Below, in pieces: positions 43,690-56,349 of a stretch of 64,000 nucleotides of DNA. Under the pieces are notes generated by a model. It did not search any database. It saw nothing but the letters and a program-made list of their open reading frames with translations, and was not told where the DNA came from. Origin of the DNA: Panorpa germanica (lineage: Eukaryota > Arthropoda > Insecta > Mecoptera > Panorpidae); assembly GCA_963678705.1 (NCBI GenBank), contig OY783208.1, forward strand, positions 4,650,001-4,714,000, in the 5' to 3' direction. Every line of letters begins with the position of its first letter. Position 1 is the stretch's first letter. Made by a program: the position numbers and the translations under genes.

Positions 43690-44045
43690 TTCTAGAAACT
43701 TTTATTTTTAATAGTCGATTGAAATATTGGTGAATAAACGTATATTGGCGTTTTTATTTGATTAAATATCCAAATATTGACGGAGTTATATCTATTTAAA
43801 GTTTTACTGCGTAATATTCCTGAAGTAATGTTATTTATTTTTCGTTTTATATCACGACATTATATTGAAACATTATGGGTCGACTCAACAGATTCTATAG
43901 CTTTGACGTTTAATTCTGCATCTCTTTTGCACTTCTCTTGTTTAACAGCGATAGTAAAGGTTGGCAAATGGCAGTGGGGAAGAAGGTGAGGAAGCAATGA
44001 CTATTTTAATCGTTAATAACTTCTATAAAATTGCGAATTGAATGA
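43690..44045 (-). repeat. Interspersed repeat K, inverted copy
   Basis: Reverse of 37330-37770. Confidence 0.7.
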
Positions 44046-44069
44046 AAATAATTTAATTGTAGTCATTTT

Positions 44070-44490
44070 GTAGCGGTCGATTTTTCAATTGTTGATTGAA
44101 ATTGATGTTAATAAATGTGTATTGGCGTGTCTATTTTATTAAATATCTAAATGTTGACGGAGATATAGCAATTAAAAGTTTGAATTGTAGTTTTAGCGCT
44201 AGAAATAGTAGGCCATATTTGTATGACGTGAAATGCATTTTAACGTCAGTTATTTGTTGAGTAGGTCAGTGCTGTGGTAATGTTTTGTAGCTGTTGGTAG
44301 TCGAAATAATCAACTCAAGTCAAAGAATAATAAGTTTTCATTTTATTTAACCCTGTTACGGCAGACATAATATTGAAATTTTATTATTCCCTGAAATAGC
44401 TGTAAATAATATTTGATATTGTGATATATAAATACATATAGCAGAGATTTATGAACTGTAAGGTTGGTAACCTGTAAACTTGTCAGAGTT
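44070..44490 (+). repeat. MITE family M, truncated
   Basis: Starts GTAGCGGTCGATTTTTCAA and runs to CAGAGATTTATGAACTGTAAG. Both termini are missing. Confidence 0.75.
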
Positions 44491-44510
44491 CTTGCAAATG
44501 TTTTATCCCA

Positions 44511-45158
44511 TTATTCACATGAAAAAGGATTAATAGCTAAATGCGTCTTTTTATGTTCCTTTAAATAACATGAACTTGAAAACGTTTTGTTACAAACGTT
44601 ACATGAAAACTGACGCTCCCTAGTATGATTTTTATCGTGAGTAACTAAATAATGCCGAGTAGTGAAGGATTTGTCACATTCATGACAGGAATATAACTTC
44701 CTGTCAAAGTGAACACGCAAATGTTTTATTATTTCCGGTGCCTTATCGAACCCCATGTTACAAACATCACAGATGAAATTCTTCTGATTGGAAATTAATT
44801 CTTCTATTTCCGATATTCCACTGCCTTGTGGTTCCGAGAATCTTCTATTATCATCATCATCCACCGGTTCCTTTGTCGTTCCGGTTCCTCGGCAGTTCGA
44901 CACGGCCTCCAGGTGCTCCTGCAATTTACAGGAATCTTGAAACACGCCTCCGCAATATTTACACAGGACAACAGGTGAACTATAGTCAGGTTCATATTTA
45001 ATATAAACCCCTGGCCAATCTGCTTCTCTATCGGAAGTGACGTCGACCTCCTCTTTGACTTGTGGTTCGAATTGAACAATGCATTCCTCTTCTGGTTCTA
45101 CTTTCATGTATTCTATTTCCAGTGTTTCATTTATTTCTGATTTTATTTGCTGAGCCAT
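44511..45158 (-). CDS. C2H2 zinc-finger protein, shortened paralogue (215 aa)
   Basis: Starts MAQQIKSEINETLEIEYMK with an acidic leader (VEPEEECIVQFEPQVKEEVD) and continues with an atypical finger (CKYCGGVFQDSCKLQEH) and three C2H2 fingers (CDVCNMGFDKAPEIIKH, CHECDKSFTTRHYLVTH, CNVCNKTFSSSCYLKEH). It stops after LAINPFSCE. Relative to the paralogue at 48435 it has lost five finger units through an in-frame deletion. Likely a nuclear DNA-binding regulator; target unknown. It could be a functional short form or a decaying duplicate. Confidence 0.82.
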   Translation of the reverse strand: MAQQIKSEINETLEIEYMKVEPEEECIVQFEPQVKEEVDVTSDREADWPGVYIKYEPDYSSPVVLCKYCGGVFQDSCKLQEHLEAVSNCRGTGTTKEPVDDDDNRRFSEPQGSGISEIEELISNQKNFICDVCNMGFDKAPEIIKHLRVHFDRKLYSCHECDKSFTTRHYLVTHDKNHTRERQFSCNVCNKTFSSSCYLKEHKKTHLAINPFSCE

Positions 45159-46873
45159 TTTATGCAGAAACTAACAATTTACTGAAACCAAAGAATATTT
45201 ATATTTAGCAATTAGTAACACTAAGATCTTATTAAGCCTGCCCTAATTCACTCCTGAACAGGATTGTCTGTTTTTCTATTCATTATGATTATGTGAAACA
45301 GGCGCACGGTTTCTTCATTTAATACCAGATAAAAATTTAATATAAAAACATAAAAGGGTCCCTGTGAAATAAACAACTTCTATAAAACTGTGCTAAATTG
45401 TTTGTCACAAACAACAAAGACTAATGACCAATCACCAAATACGTCATAAATTAAATTTCAAATAGTAAAGTACTTCATGAGTTTGTTGATTTTAAAAGAA
45501 GTTCAATAAGCAATGGACATGTTTCAGAAAACATTGGAAGTGTTTTACAAGCAACATACATATTGCAGAATATTAAATTAATTAGAAAAGACTGAGTGAA
45601 CAACATAACCTAGAAACCAAATTAGTAAATGTAATCTCTAATAAATAAAATATTAATCTGAATTCTTAATAATTGTGACTGTAGTTACAAAATGTATGTA
45701 CAGAAATTGTAGTTATTCTTATTTTATTTTTTGTGTCGGTTGTAAGGTTTTATTTAATTTGTTAAGAATGAAAGGTCAATGGTAATTGTTAAATACACCT
45801 ACGTTTTCTTGTTTTGAAACTTGTAACAGAAACTTTGTATATTTTATCCAGCTTTTAATCTACTTTTACCATTTTTAATAAAGAAATACACAATATTCAT
45901 GCTTATTGTTGACCAATAATGTGAAATAAACCCTTTTCACATCTAGATGACATATTGTTGTAACCACAATTTTGAAATTTTAACTTTAACCATTAATATT
46001 ATGTATTTCTAAAATAAAACTAGTGTAACTAATACTACGTAGTGATTTTAACATGTTTTAAGCATAGAACAAACGCAACCTACTAAAATTTATATATAAA
46101 AATTTGTTTACAACTTTCAAAACAAAAATGTAAGTGAACCGAATAATTACCCGAATATCTACAGACATTAAAATGAATATAAAAATTATAAAATATAGGA
46201 AACATAATACCTGATGATATATTTATTAATATTGCAGCTTTGTTTTATGTAAGATATAAATGTGAATATCTTTGACGGTTTGAAAGATAGTATGTTAATG
46301 TGGATAACAAACTGCAATGGCGATGGGTCATTTATTTGTCATGGGGCTAATGTCAGTAAAGTATTTGTTGAATTTTTCACTATTTCTCTATTAAGAGACA
46401 AGTACGAAATTACTAATATAGTCAATTGATTAAGTATCATTCCCACACACTAATTTAATTTTGTGTTTAATGTTAACTTTAGTTCTACGGTATATGGTGG
46501 AAAATGCTTTCCACTTGCTATTCTAGTAGAATATTGAAAATCCGAGTTTTCTAAATTAAGAAACTAAAACATTATTCAGAGTAATAACCTTTTTGTGGCA
46601 ACCTGTTTAAAATTAAATAAAAATAGGTATATTACATATTATATTTTATAGCATATATTACAATATATTGAAGTGCAATTGTTTTTATAATAAAGGTGAT
46701 CGTAAGATTACAGAATTATATACACATCAATCTCAGATCAAAATCGATGTGATGCTGCAGGTAAATTAAATACTGTAGAATGAAGGAATGTAGTACTATG
46801 AACACCGTAATCTTGTAAGTTCTGTACAAAATTTTAGGGCCCGCAATATACCTACTTTACCATCTGTTGAAAT
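45159..46873. other. Upstream region of zinc-finger gene, no second gene
   Basis: AT-rich, duplicated at 49503-51224. Non-coding in all frames read. It presumably holds the promoter and a possible untranslated first exon. Confidence 0.6.
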
Positions 46874-47515
46874 AAGAATGGGCTTGTTTCCTATGTCTTA
46901 ATTTCTATATAAGTGTACTATATATTGATAAAGTGGGTTACTAGAACCTCAAATGTTCAATTATTTGTTAATAACTCCTTATATGTTAGGAGATATTAAC
47001 AATTAAAAAAGTCATTTTGTCTCTTCAATTATTAAAGGGATTCAACGTTGTACACATTCCAAATGCATGTGACATCACAATCCATGTGTAAGGTTACCAA
47101 CCTTACAGCTCATAAATCTCTGCTATATGTATTTATATATCAAAATATCAAATATTATTTACAGCTGTTTCAAGGAACAATCAAATTTCAATATTATGTC
47201 TGCCTCAGCAGGGTTAAATAAAATAAAAACTTATTTTTCTTTGACTTGACTTTATTATTCGACTACCAACAGCTACAGAACATTGCCACAGCACTCACCT
47301 ACTCAACAAATAACTGACGTTAAAATGCAAACACGTCATACAAATATCTTCGACCATTTCCAGCGCTAAAACTACAACTCAAACTTTTAATTGCTATATC
47401 TCCGTCAACATTTAGATATTTAATAAAATAGAAACGCAAATACACATTTATTAACATCAATTTCAGTCAACAATTGAAAAATCGACCACTAAAAAATGAG
47501 GACACAAACCCTTTG
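46874..47515 (-). mobile_element. MITE family M, complete copy
   Basis: Ends ATGGGCTTGTTTCCTATG and GAGGACACAAACCC; shared with the copy at 51225 by segmental duplication. Confidence 0.82.
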
Positions 47516-48059
47516 AAAAAGACATTGCAGCTCTGCTAAGTGTTTTAGTAGATGCATTGAATTATTTGAAGGGGTTTCAGTATAACCACTAGATAATATT
47601 ACAATCATGATAAGCCTGAGTTTAAGATTTAAAGTAAAGCAGTCTACTTAATGTTTCAAGTCTGTTGACGACAGGGTACCAAATTTCTACACTTCTTCCA
47701 GGATTATATAAATAAAAGCTGCTTCTTTAATAATTCTCGAGTTATGCAATCTGCTTTGCGTATGATGTCAAAATTATCGAGATTATTAATTTTTTTCATA
47801 AAAATCGCAATATAAACTTGATGGAAGGTACAACTCAGCTGTGAGTCGTAAATGACATAACACAGACACACTCGTTTGTGTCTTTGTTGTATAAAACAGA
47901 CTTATTAAAAATAATTGAATATTTGAGAATATGTTATGAAATTAAGACATTACTCAGCGAAAATGCACTGAAATAAGAAATTATGCTATTTAGAACATTT
48001 TAAATTATTTATTTATTATTCTTATAATAGAAAACGCCTGTTTTATTAATTTTTTAATT
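47516..48059. other. Intergenic, no gene seen
   Basis: Unique AT-rich sequence separating the two duplicated zinc-finger units. Confidence 0.5.
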
Positions 48060-48360
48060 TTGAAATATGTTTCCGTTGAATAGCGTAATACACAGGCAAA
48101 ATTACAACTTTCTACCTTTTACGGCTCAACAGTCATATAGCAAAAAGTAACCATTTCCTTTCGCAGTTTTTTCAAAATTACAGCTTTCCAGGAAATTGAG
48201 GAAAAAATCCGAGGACGTCAAAGTCTTAGAATTATTTGCTCAACGAAACAGGAAATTTTAAAAGGGATTCATAAAACCGTTTTCGAACCACCATACAAAA
48301 ATCACTACCAAACACATAAGAAAATAAACATATACAGTTGGAACATTATAACATACGATC
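48060..48360 (-). mobile_element. Helitron-like 5' fragment
   Basis: Minus-strand family sequence ending (5') in TATAATGTTCCAACTGTATA. Confidence 0.6.
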
Positions 48361-48434
48361 ATTTAGCATAAAACTTAGAATTAGAACAAAAAATTAGATT
48401 GATAAGCATAAAAACTTGCAAATGTTTTATCCCA

Positions 48435-49502
48435 TTATTTACATGAAAGAGGATTAACGGCTAAATGCGTCTTTTTATGTCGTATTAAAGCACTTGACCA
48501 TGAAAATGTTTTCTCACAAATGTGACATGAAAAAGGATTAACGTCTAAATGCGTGTTTATATGTTCCTTTAAATAGCGTGAACTGGAAAACGTTTTCTCA
48601 CAAATGTGACATGAAAAAGGTTTAACGTCTAAATACGTCTTTTTATGTTCCTTTAAACAGCTTGAACTGGAAAACGTTTTGTTACAAATGTCACATGAAA
48701 AAGGATTAACGTCTAAATGCGTCTTTTTATGTTCCTTTAAATAGGCTAACCTTGAAAACGTTTTGTTACAAATGTCACATAAAAAAGGATTAACGGCTAA
48801 ATGCATCTTTTTATGTCGACTGAAATTGCTTGAATTTGAAAACGTTTTTTTACAAATGTCACATGAAAATGGATTAACGTCTAAATGCGTGTTTTTATGC
48901 TCCTTTAAAGACCTTGAACTTTTAAACGTTTTGTTACAAACGTCACACGAAAACGGACGCTCTCCGGTATGATTTCGTTGGTGAGTAACTAAATTGAACC
49001 TAGTAGTGTAGGATTTGTCACATTCATGACAGGAATATAACTTCTTGTCAGAGTGAACACGCAAATGTTTTATTATTTCCGGTGCCTTATCGAACCCCAT
49101 GTTACAAACATCACACATGAAATTCTTCTGATTGGAAATTATTTCTTCTATTTCCGATATTCCACTGCCTTGTGGTTCCGACAATCTTCTATTATCATCA
49201 CCATCCACCTGTTCTTTTGCCCTTCCGGTTCCTCGGCAGTCCGATGGGGCCTCCAGGTGCTCCTGCAATTTACAGGAATCTTGAAACACACCTCCGCAAT
49301 ATTTACACAGGACAACAGGTGAACTGAAGTCAGGTTCATATTTAATATAAACCCCTGGCCAATCTGCTTTTCTATCGGAACTGACGTCGACCTCCTCTTT
49401 GACTTGTGGTTCGAATTGAACAATGCATTCCTCTTCTGGTTCTACTTTCATGTTTTCTATTTCCGGTGTTTCATTTATTTCTGACTTTATTTGCTGTGCC
49501 AT
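48435..49502 (-). CDS. C2H2 zinc-finger protein (355 aa)
   Basis: Starts MAQQIKSEINETPEIENMK. After the acidic leader and an atypical N-terminal finger (CKYCGGVFQDSCKLQEH) come eight C2H2 units. Only one linker is the classical TGERP; later ones read HLDVNPFSC or HLAVNPFLC, so this is an unusual linker family. In the sixth unit the last His is replaced (KEHKKTY). The last residues (LSCK) start a ninth finger that is cut by the stop. Expected to be a nuclear sequence-specific DNA-binding protein. The open frame is complete in one exon. Confidence 0.88.
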   Translation of the reverse strand: MAQQIKSEINETPEIENMKVEPEEECIVQFEPQVKEEVDVSSDRKADWPGVYIKYEPDFSSPVVLCKYCGGVFQDSCKLQEHLEAPSDCRGTGRAKEQVDGDDNRRLSEPQGSGISEIEEIISNQKNFMCDVCNMGFDKAPEIIKHLRVHSDKKLYSCHECDKSYTTRFNLVTHQRNHTGERPFSCDVCNKTFKSSRSLKEHKNTHLDVNPFSCDICKKTFSNSSNFSRHKKMHLAVNPFLCDICNKTFSRLAYLKEHKKTHLDVNPFSCDICNKTFSSSSCLKEHKKTYLDVKPFSCHICEKTFSSSRYLKEHINTHLDVNPFSCHICEKTFSWSSALIRHKKTHLAVNPLSCK

Positions 49503-51224
49503 TTTATGCAGAAACTAACAATTTACTGAAACCAAAGAATATTTATATTTAGCAATTAGTAACACTAAGATCTTATTAACCCTGCCCTAATTCACTCTTG
49601 AACAGGATTGTCTGTTTTTCTATTCATTATGATTATGTGAAACAGGCACACGGCTTCTTCATTTAATGCCAGATAAAAATTTAATATAAAAACATAAAAG
49701 GAGACCCTTTGAAATAAACAACCTCTATAAAATTGTGCTAAATTGTTTGTCACAAACAACAAAGACTAATGACCAATCACCAAATATGTCATAAATTAAA
49801 TTTCAAATAGTAAAGTACTTCATGAGTTTATTGATTTTAAAAGAAGTTCAATAAGCAATGGACATGTTTCAGAAAACATTGGAAGTGTTTTACAAGCAAC
49901 ATACATATTACAGAATATTAAATTTATTAGAAAAGACTGAGTGAACAACATAACCTAGAAACCAAATAAGTTAATGTAATCTTTAATAAATAAAATATTA
50001 ATCGGAATTCTTAATAGTTGTGACTGTAGTTACAAAATGTATGTACAGAAATTGTAGTTATTCTTATTTTATTTTTTGTGTCGGTTGTAACGTTTTATTT
50101 AATTTGTTAAGAATGAAAGGTCAATGGTAATTATTCAATACACCTACGTTTTCTTGTTTTGAAACTTGTACCAAAACTTTGTAAATTTTATCGAGCTTTT
50201 AATCTACTTTTACCAGTTTTAATAAAGAAATACACAATATTCATGCTTATTGTTGACCAATAATGTGAAATAAACCCTTTTCACATCTACATGACATATT
50301 GTTGTAACCACAATTTTGAAATTTCAACTTTACCTATTAATATTGTGTATTTCTAAAATAAAACTGGTATAACTAATACTACGTAGTGATTTTAACATGT
50401 TTTAAGCATAGAACAAACGCAACCTACTAAAATTTATTTACAACTTTCAAAACAAAAATGTAAGTCAACCGATTAATTACCCGAATATCTACAGACAATA
50501 AAATAAATATAAAAATTATAAAATATAGGAAACAAAATACCTGATTGATATATTTATTAATATTGCAGCTTTGTTTTATTTAAGATATAAATGTGAATAA
50601 CTTTGACGGTTGGCTAGTACATTAATGCAGATAACAAACTGCAATGGCGATGGGTCATTTATTTGTCATGGGGCTAATGTCAGTAATGGATTTGTTGAAT
50701 TTTTCATTATTTCTTTATTAAGAGACAAGTACGAAAAAATTAAACGTTTTACTAATATAGTCAATTGATTAAGTATCATTCCTACACACTAATTTAATTT
50801 TGTGTTTAATGATAACTTTAATTCTACGGTATATGGTGGAAAATGCTTTCCACTTGCTATTCTAGTAGAATATTGAAAATCCAAGTTTTCTAAATTAAGA
50901 AACTAAAACATTATTCAGTGTAATAACCTTTTTGTGGCAACCTGTTTAAAATTAAATAAAAATAGGTATATTACATATTATATTTTATAGCATATAGCAT
51001 ATATTACAATATATTAAAGTACAATTGATTCTATAATAAAGGTGATCGTAAGATTACAGCATTATATACAGACCAATCTTAGTTCAAAATCGATGTAATG
51101 CTTCAGGTAAATTAAATACTGTAGAATCAAGGAATGTAGTACTATGAGGACCGTAATCTTGTGAGTTCTGTAAAAAGTGTTAGGGCCCGTAAAATACCTA
51201 CTTCACCAGATGTTGAAATAAGAA
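49503..51224. other. Upstream region of second zinc-finger gene
   Basis: Near-identical to 45159-46873. No coding signal was found. Confidence 0.6.
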
Positions 51225-51847
51225 TGGGCTTGTGTCCTATGTCTTAATTTCTATATAAGTGTACTATATATTGATAAAGTGGGCTACTAGAACCTCAAAT
51301 GTTCAATTATTTTTTAATAACTCTTTATATGTTAGGAGATTTGTCATTTTGTCTCTTTAATTATTAAAGGGATTCAACGTTGTACACATTCCAAATGCAT
51401 GTGACATCACAATCCATGTGTAAAGTTACCAACCTTACAGCTCATAAATCTCTGCTATATGTATTTATATATCAAAATATCAAATATTATTTACAGCTGT
51501 TTCAAGGAACAATCAAATTTCAATATTATGTCTGCCTCAGCAGGGTTAAATAAAATAAAAACTTATTATTCTTTGACTTGACTTTATTATTCGACTACCA
51601 ACAGCTACAGAACGTTACCACAGCAGTGACCTACTCAACAAATAACTGACGTTAAAATGCAAATCACGTCATACAAATATGGTCGACTATTTCTAGCGCT
51701 AAAACTACAATTCAAACTTTTAATTGCTCTATCTCCGTCAACATTTAGATATTTAATAAAATAGACACGCCAATACACATTTAATAACATCAATTTCAAT
51801 CAATAATTTAAAAATTGGCCACTAAAAAATGAGGACAAGAGCCCATT
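51225..51847 (-). mobile_element. MITE family M, complete copy
   Basis: Ends AATGGGCTTGTGTCCTATG and GAGGACAAGAGCCCATTG. Confidence 0.83.
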
Positions 51848-51989
51848 GTGAAGTTGAAATAAAAATAAAATAAATATATTAATGCAACATTTAATAATCT
51901 TTCCATTCTATCCATACATACATTTTTATACCATAATACAATTTAACATTTAATAATTTTATTACTAAATTTTACAGTTTCTATATTAT

Positions 51990-53150
51990 AATCTATATTT
52001 ATAATTAATCATTAACATATCCATCTGAAGAGTTAATCCAATTTGTTGAAAAAGCAGCAAATTCTAAAATATTTAGATGAAACTGCAAATAAATTTGATT
52101 ATAAATTAAAGTTAATTTAAATTGCTCAAGGCGTTCAAAATTAGTTAAAGATATAATTGTTGCTAGAACATTAGCTATTTGGATTAATGACTTTTGCAAA
52201 AATAAACGTTAATGAAAATATTAAATATTAAATTATATATATAGATGGATAGGTTTCACAATAAGACCTGTCACATAGGCTACATATCCTATCTTCATGA
52301 AATGAGTAGTGAAATCTTCCTCATTAATTTTAAAATTAGCAAAGTTGTATGCAGTTGTATTTAATTCTAGTAACACTTTTTCCAAAGACCTATAATATAG
52401 TACTTTTATCTCCCAGAATGAATTCCTTTAAATTAATCAATAAATCAATTTTATCATCTGAACAATTTGATGTTTTAGTATATGTTGTTAATTTATTAAT
52501 TAGACATACTTTAAGGAACTAATGAACTTATTGCACAAGGACATAATGTAGCGACCTCCAATTTGATAGGATCTTAATTTAAAGATCTTAAAATATTCAG
52601 AAACTTGAATCATGCCCTTCAAAACATCAACCCAACCATTTATGCATTTCATTTTCGTTCCAGATATTTCAACTTTCTGGTTTTACATAATATAGTTGAG
52701 CATTTACAGTAATACAGATAATTGTTGTTTAACTTTAGTTATGTGAAACACAAACAAATATACCTGCAGCATTAATATTCCGTATTGACGATGAAGATGT
52801 TGTAGATGCCCTAGTTGCAGCAGTGTCTGTGTAAAATGTATACATGAGCCAATACATAAAATACATTTCTAAAAATACAAACAAATAACAAAACGAACCT
52901 GTGTAGATAGTATTTCGTATTTAAGGCATTCCAGAGCTCCCCATCAAATTAGCTGTATTCATTGTATTCGATTGTAATGCAGCTTGAATTATTAGTGATA
53001 TTATAGCCGGGTCAAAATAATCATTTGAATAAGCTATATTTCGCATAGAGCTGAAAGTTGGAACAGACCTTAAGGACATTATTACATATAAAATACTAAA
53101 AATACTAACCGATCGCATATCTGTATAAAACGTTATTCAAGTTCAAAAGT
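51990..53150 (-). pseudogene. Decayed coding region of unknown origin
   Basis: On the minus strand successive open pieces switch frame: SMRNIAYSNDYFDPAIISLI with a Pro stop end (52921-53060), an exon-like piece TRASTTSSSSIRNINAAG between ACACAG and GTATAT (about 52770-52833), INGWVDVLKGMIQVSEYFK (about 52620-52660), LEKVLLELNTTAYNFANFK (about 52330-52400), and TNFERLEQFKLTLIYNQIY with a stop at 52005. Composition looks like protein, interrupted by stops and shifts. I do not recognise the family; it could be a degraded host gene or viral insert. Confidence 0.4.
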
Positions 53151-53518
53151 CAATAAAAATAGTTTTTCCCATTTTTCCGGTAAACGATAAGTTTTATCTA
53201 AAAATAGATTAGGCAAAAGTTGAAAATCATGAAATTAATTACCTTCAAAAATTGTTACTTTTTTTTCTAAGAATCACCAATTTATATCTACACTTTATAT
53301 AACACGTACTTCCTCAATAAATTATATATTACAAATGTTTACAAATGTATTCAGTCTTAATAACTTTACAAAGTTTTTATTTGGTGTCTTAGAATCGTTT
53401 AAAATATTCACTTATTCATGTCACATGAATACTTACATGTCCCTTTTTAAAAACTAAATTAAAAACAATCATTTTAAAATTGAAATATTTTTATTATTAT
53501 TAATATTATAAGTACACT

Positions 53519-54007
53519 TTAATTTTTATTAACGTCTGGAAGGAATACAAGGTAATCACTTAGTTCTTTGACCGTTTTTATGTTTTTATGTTGTAACTGC
53601 ATATGTCTCTCCAAATATTGTATTCTCCTAAAAGACTTTGAACACATAGAACACTTAAATTCGATCGATTTCCTATTATGAGTTGCTTTGTGTCGGTCTA
53701 ACAAAGTTTCATTCGCAAAACATTTATTACAAACAGAGCACTGCTTCCTACTAAGCATGTGACTTGATATACGACGTAAACCTAGCTTCTTATTTAATTG
53801 TTGTGATGTAAACTTCTTGTTACATTGTATACGCGAAGATGGGTTCCCAAAGTTATGATCAGAGTTATCAGCATTTTGTTGGACAATAGTAATATTTGAT
53901 TTTAGGATAAGATTGGACAATGCTTCAAAACTTTGCGACTGCGTAAGATTGTTGGGGTCCAAGGTCATTGCAGCCACATCGGAATCCATATTGTTATCGT
54001 AGTACAT
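53519..54007 (-). CDS. Two-finger C2H2 protein, copy 1 (162 aa)
   Basis: ATG at 54007 (MYYDNNMDSDVAAM). Two C2H2 fingers lie near the end (CSVCNKCFANETLLDRH and CSMCSKSFRRIQYLERH), preceded by an asparagine-rich region. A TTTATAG acceptor-like site lies just upstream, so the first exon may be non-coding. Compared with copies 2 and 3 it lacks about 50 codons after DVAA, an in-frame loss. Probable nucleic-acid-binding protein; target unknown. Confidence 0.72.
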   Translation of the reverse strand: MYYDNNMDSDVAAMTLDPNNLTQSQSFEALSNLILKSNITIVQQNADNSDHNFGNPSSRIQCNKKFTSQQLNKKLGLRRISSHMLSRKQCSVCNKCFANETLLDRHKATHNRKSIEFKCSMCSKSFRRIQYLERHMQLQHKNIKTVKELSDYLVFLPDVNKN

Positions 54008-54834
54008 TTTGTTCAAGTACTCTATAAATAGTAAGAAAATATAAATTATTTAATATTTAACACCATTACAGAAGTATAATATCCGATGATTATTTGATAT
54101 AGCCACACCTTTTGTTTAGATTCTAATAAAAAAAACTACTGCAGTTTCTCAAGTTTTACGGCTTTGGTTTTACACTCAAAATATGTACAAAGCACCACGT
54201 AATAGACATTATACCACTCTTTATTAAAAATACACAATAACAACAATTAAAGTTGACAAATAAATGTGGAATATGTAGCCTCTTATATATGGAACAATGT
54301 CATCTAGTTTATAACCTCAAAATTGAAATTTCAACTTTAACCACGAGGTTATAAGAATTAAAACAAATGGTGCTACTGAACCAAATAACTACCCTATTTT
54401 TTAACAAACAGTGGAATAATGAATATTACGTATCGATTTTACCACGTTTTAACAATAATAAAAGCGGTAGAAAATATACAAAAGTACGCAGTAACTTTTT
54501 TTATGAGATTCAAAATAAAACGATCAACAAAATAAATTGAATATTTATTTACCATATATCTTAAAACCTTAATTTTCCTTATTTTAACTAATTTTATTTT
54601 TGTGAAACTTTATTTATTATAAAAGTATATTAATAACAAGAACACAACTTGTTACTTCTATTCAGCTAAACAAACAAACTGATCGAATAGCGTAGAGTTT
54701 TCATGACGTTTAAATAAGGAGCTACTGGAATGCAATTAAGTTCACTTTGTATTTCAATATCTCTGTGGTTGGTTTAACTCTTAGAAAAATTAAATATGGT
54801 TTAAATAATCACTAAATAAATAAAAAGAAATAAA

Positions 54835-54960
54835 TGTTAATAAATATATATTGGCATTTCTATTTTATTAAAAATCTGAATGTTGACGGAGAAATAGATA
54901 TAGCAAATATTAATTGTTGTTTTAGCGCTAGAGACGTCGGCCATATTTAAGAAGAAACAT
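54835..54960 (+). repeat. MITE M-like fragment
   Basis: Contains GTTGACGGAGAAATAGATAT and TTTTAGCGCTAGAGACGTCG. It recurs at 57185-57305 in the next unit. Confidence 0.6.
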
Positions 54961-55722
54961 GTCATGCATCCTTTTTAATATTCGTAATAGATTCTATGAA
55001 TTTTTTACTAATGTTATTAACAAAAAGTGAAAATAATTCTTAAAATAACAATGTCACTGATTTTGTTTTTTGATTTTCAAATTTGCTACCAAAGTTAACC
55101 CACATACACTACTTTCTAGACCAATTTTTACCTTCAGCAAAAACAGCTCCCGTGGCCCCAAATATAATTTTGAAATTTTGATTAGATACTCAATTATTAC
55201 ACAATCTAAAATCTGAGTTTTCTCTAAAGTTTCATACCGGGCACCTTACTTTTCTTAATGCTTTCTTTTTACGTTTTTAATTTTAAATATGTTAGCATTG
55301 AACACCCTAATACACATGCAAAATTTTAACTTTCTATCTTTAACGAAATAAAAATATAACTTTTCACTTCGAACATTATAATACAGTTTTATAGAAATTA
55401 AGACATAAGACACAACCCCATTGTTTGTTAAAATTACCATGATACCAGAAAACAGATTCATTTTATATCTATACTTTAAATAACACGTACTTCGTGAATA
55501 AATTATATATTACAAATGTTTATAAATGTATTCAGTCTTAATAACTTTACAATATGGATTACAAATTTTTTATTTGGTGTCTTAGAATCGTTTAAAATAT
55601 TTACTTATTTATGTCACATGAATACTTAAATGTCCCTTTTTAAAAACTAAATTAAAAACAATCATTTTAAAATAAGAATATTTTTATTATTATTAATATT
55701 AGTAAGTATAATTTCATTTTTA

Positions 55723-56349
55723 TTAACGTGTGAAAGGAAATACAGAGTAATCATTTAGTTTTTTGACCTTTTTTATGTTTTTATGTTGTAACTGCATATG
55801 TATCTCCAAATATTGGCCTATTATAAAAGACTTTGTACACATAGAACACTTAAATTCGATCGGTTTCCTATTATGAGTTTCTACGTGTCTGTCTAACAAA
55901 ATTTTATTTGCAAAACGTATATTACAATCAGGGCACTGCTTCCAACTAAGCATGTGACTTGATATACGACGTAAACCTAGGTCCTTTAATGTAGCTTTTA
56001 ATGTAAACGTTTTGTTACATTGTATACGCGAAGACGGATTCCCTAAGTTATGTGTATCAGTGTTATTAGCATTTTGCTGGACAGTATTAATGTTTAAATT
56101 TTGGATAAGATTGGGCAATACTTCAAAACTTTGCGACTGCGTAAGATTGTTGGGGTCTAAGGTCATTCTATTAAAGGAATCGCAGAGAACCCCCCGACCC
56201 GCTTTGTTGTTTTGTGTACTTTGCTGTGCAATGTCCTGGTGCATCGACGTTGACAATTGAGCAAGTGGTGGTAATTCATTAGAATTGTGTGCAGTTTCAT
56301 CACCACCCATTTCAGCCACATCGGACTCCATATTGTTATCGTAATACAT
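55723..56349 (-). CDS. Two-finger C2H2 protein, copy 2 (208 aa)
   Basis: ATG at 56349. The N-terminal part (GGDETAHNSNELPPLAQLST) is followed by a Gln/Asn-rich stretch, a degenerate CNKTF segment, and two fingers (CPDCNIRFANKILLDRH, CSMCTKSFIIGQYLEIH). Both keep the Cys2His2 ligands. The frame is intact. It ends VFPFTR, a different ending from copy 1. Confidence 0.75.
   Translation of the reverse strand: MYYDNNMESDVAEMGGDETAHNSNELPPLAQLSTSMHQDIAQQSTQNNKAGRGVLCDSFNRMTLDPNNLTQSQSFEVLPNLIQNLNINTVQQNANNTDTHNLGNPSSRIQCNKTFTLKATLKDLGLRRISSHMLSWKQCPDCNIRFANKILLDRHVETHNRKPIEFKCSMCTKSFIIGQYLEIHMQLQHKNIKKVKKLNDYSVFPFTR

Larger units (their letters stand above)
44490..47515. repeat. Segmental duplication, left copy
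   Basis: Gene, upstream region and a family M MITE match 48400-51847 in the same orientation with only scattered differences. Because the MITE is shared at the same point, it was present before the duplication. Confidence 0.85.
48400..51847. repeat. Segmental duplication, right copy
   Basis: Matches 44490-47515; longer because the zinc-finger gene keeps extra finger units. Confidence 0.85.

Noticed and set aside
44804..45079. Overlapping ORF in the zinc-finger gene
   Set aside because: Alternate frame of the acidic leader, repeated at 49148; no independent evidence.
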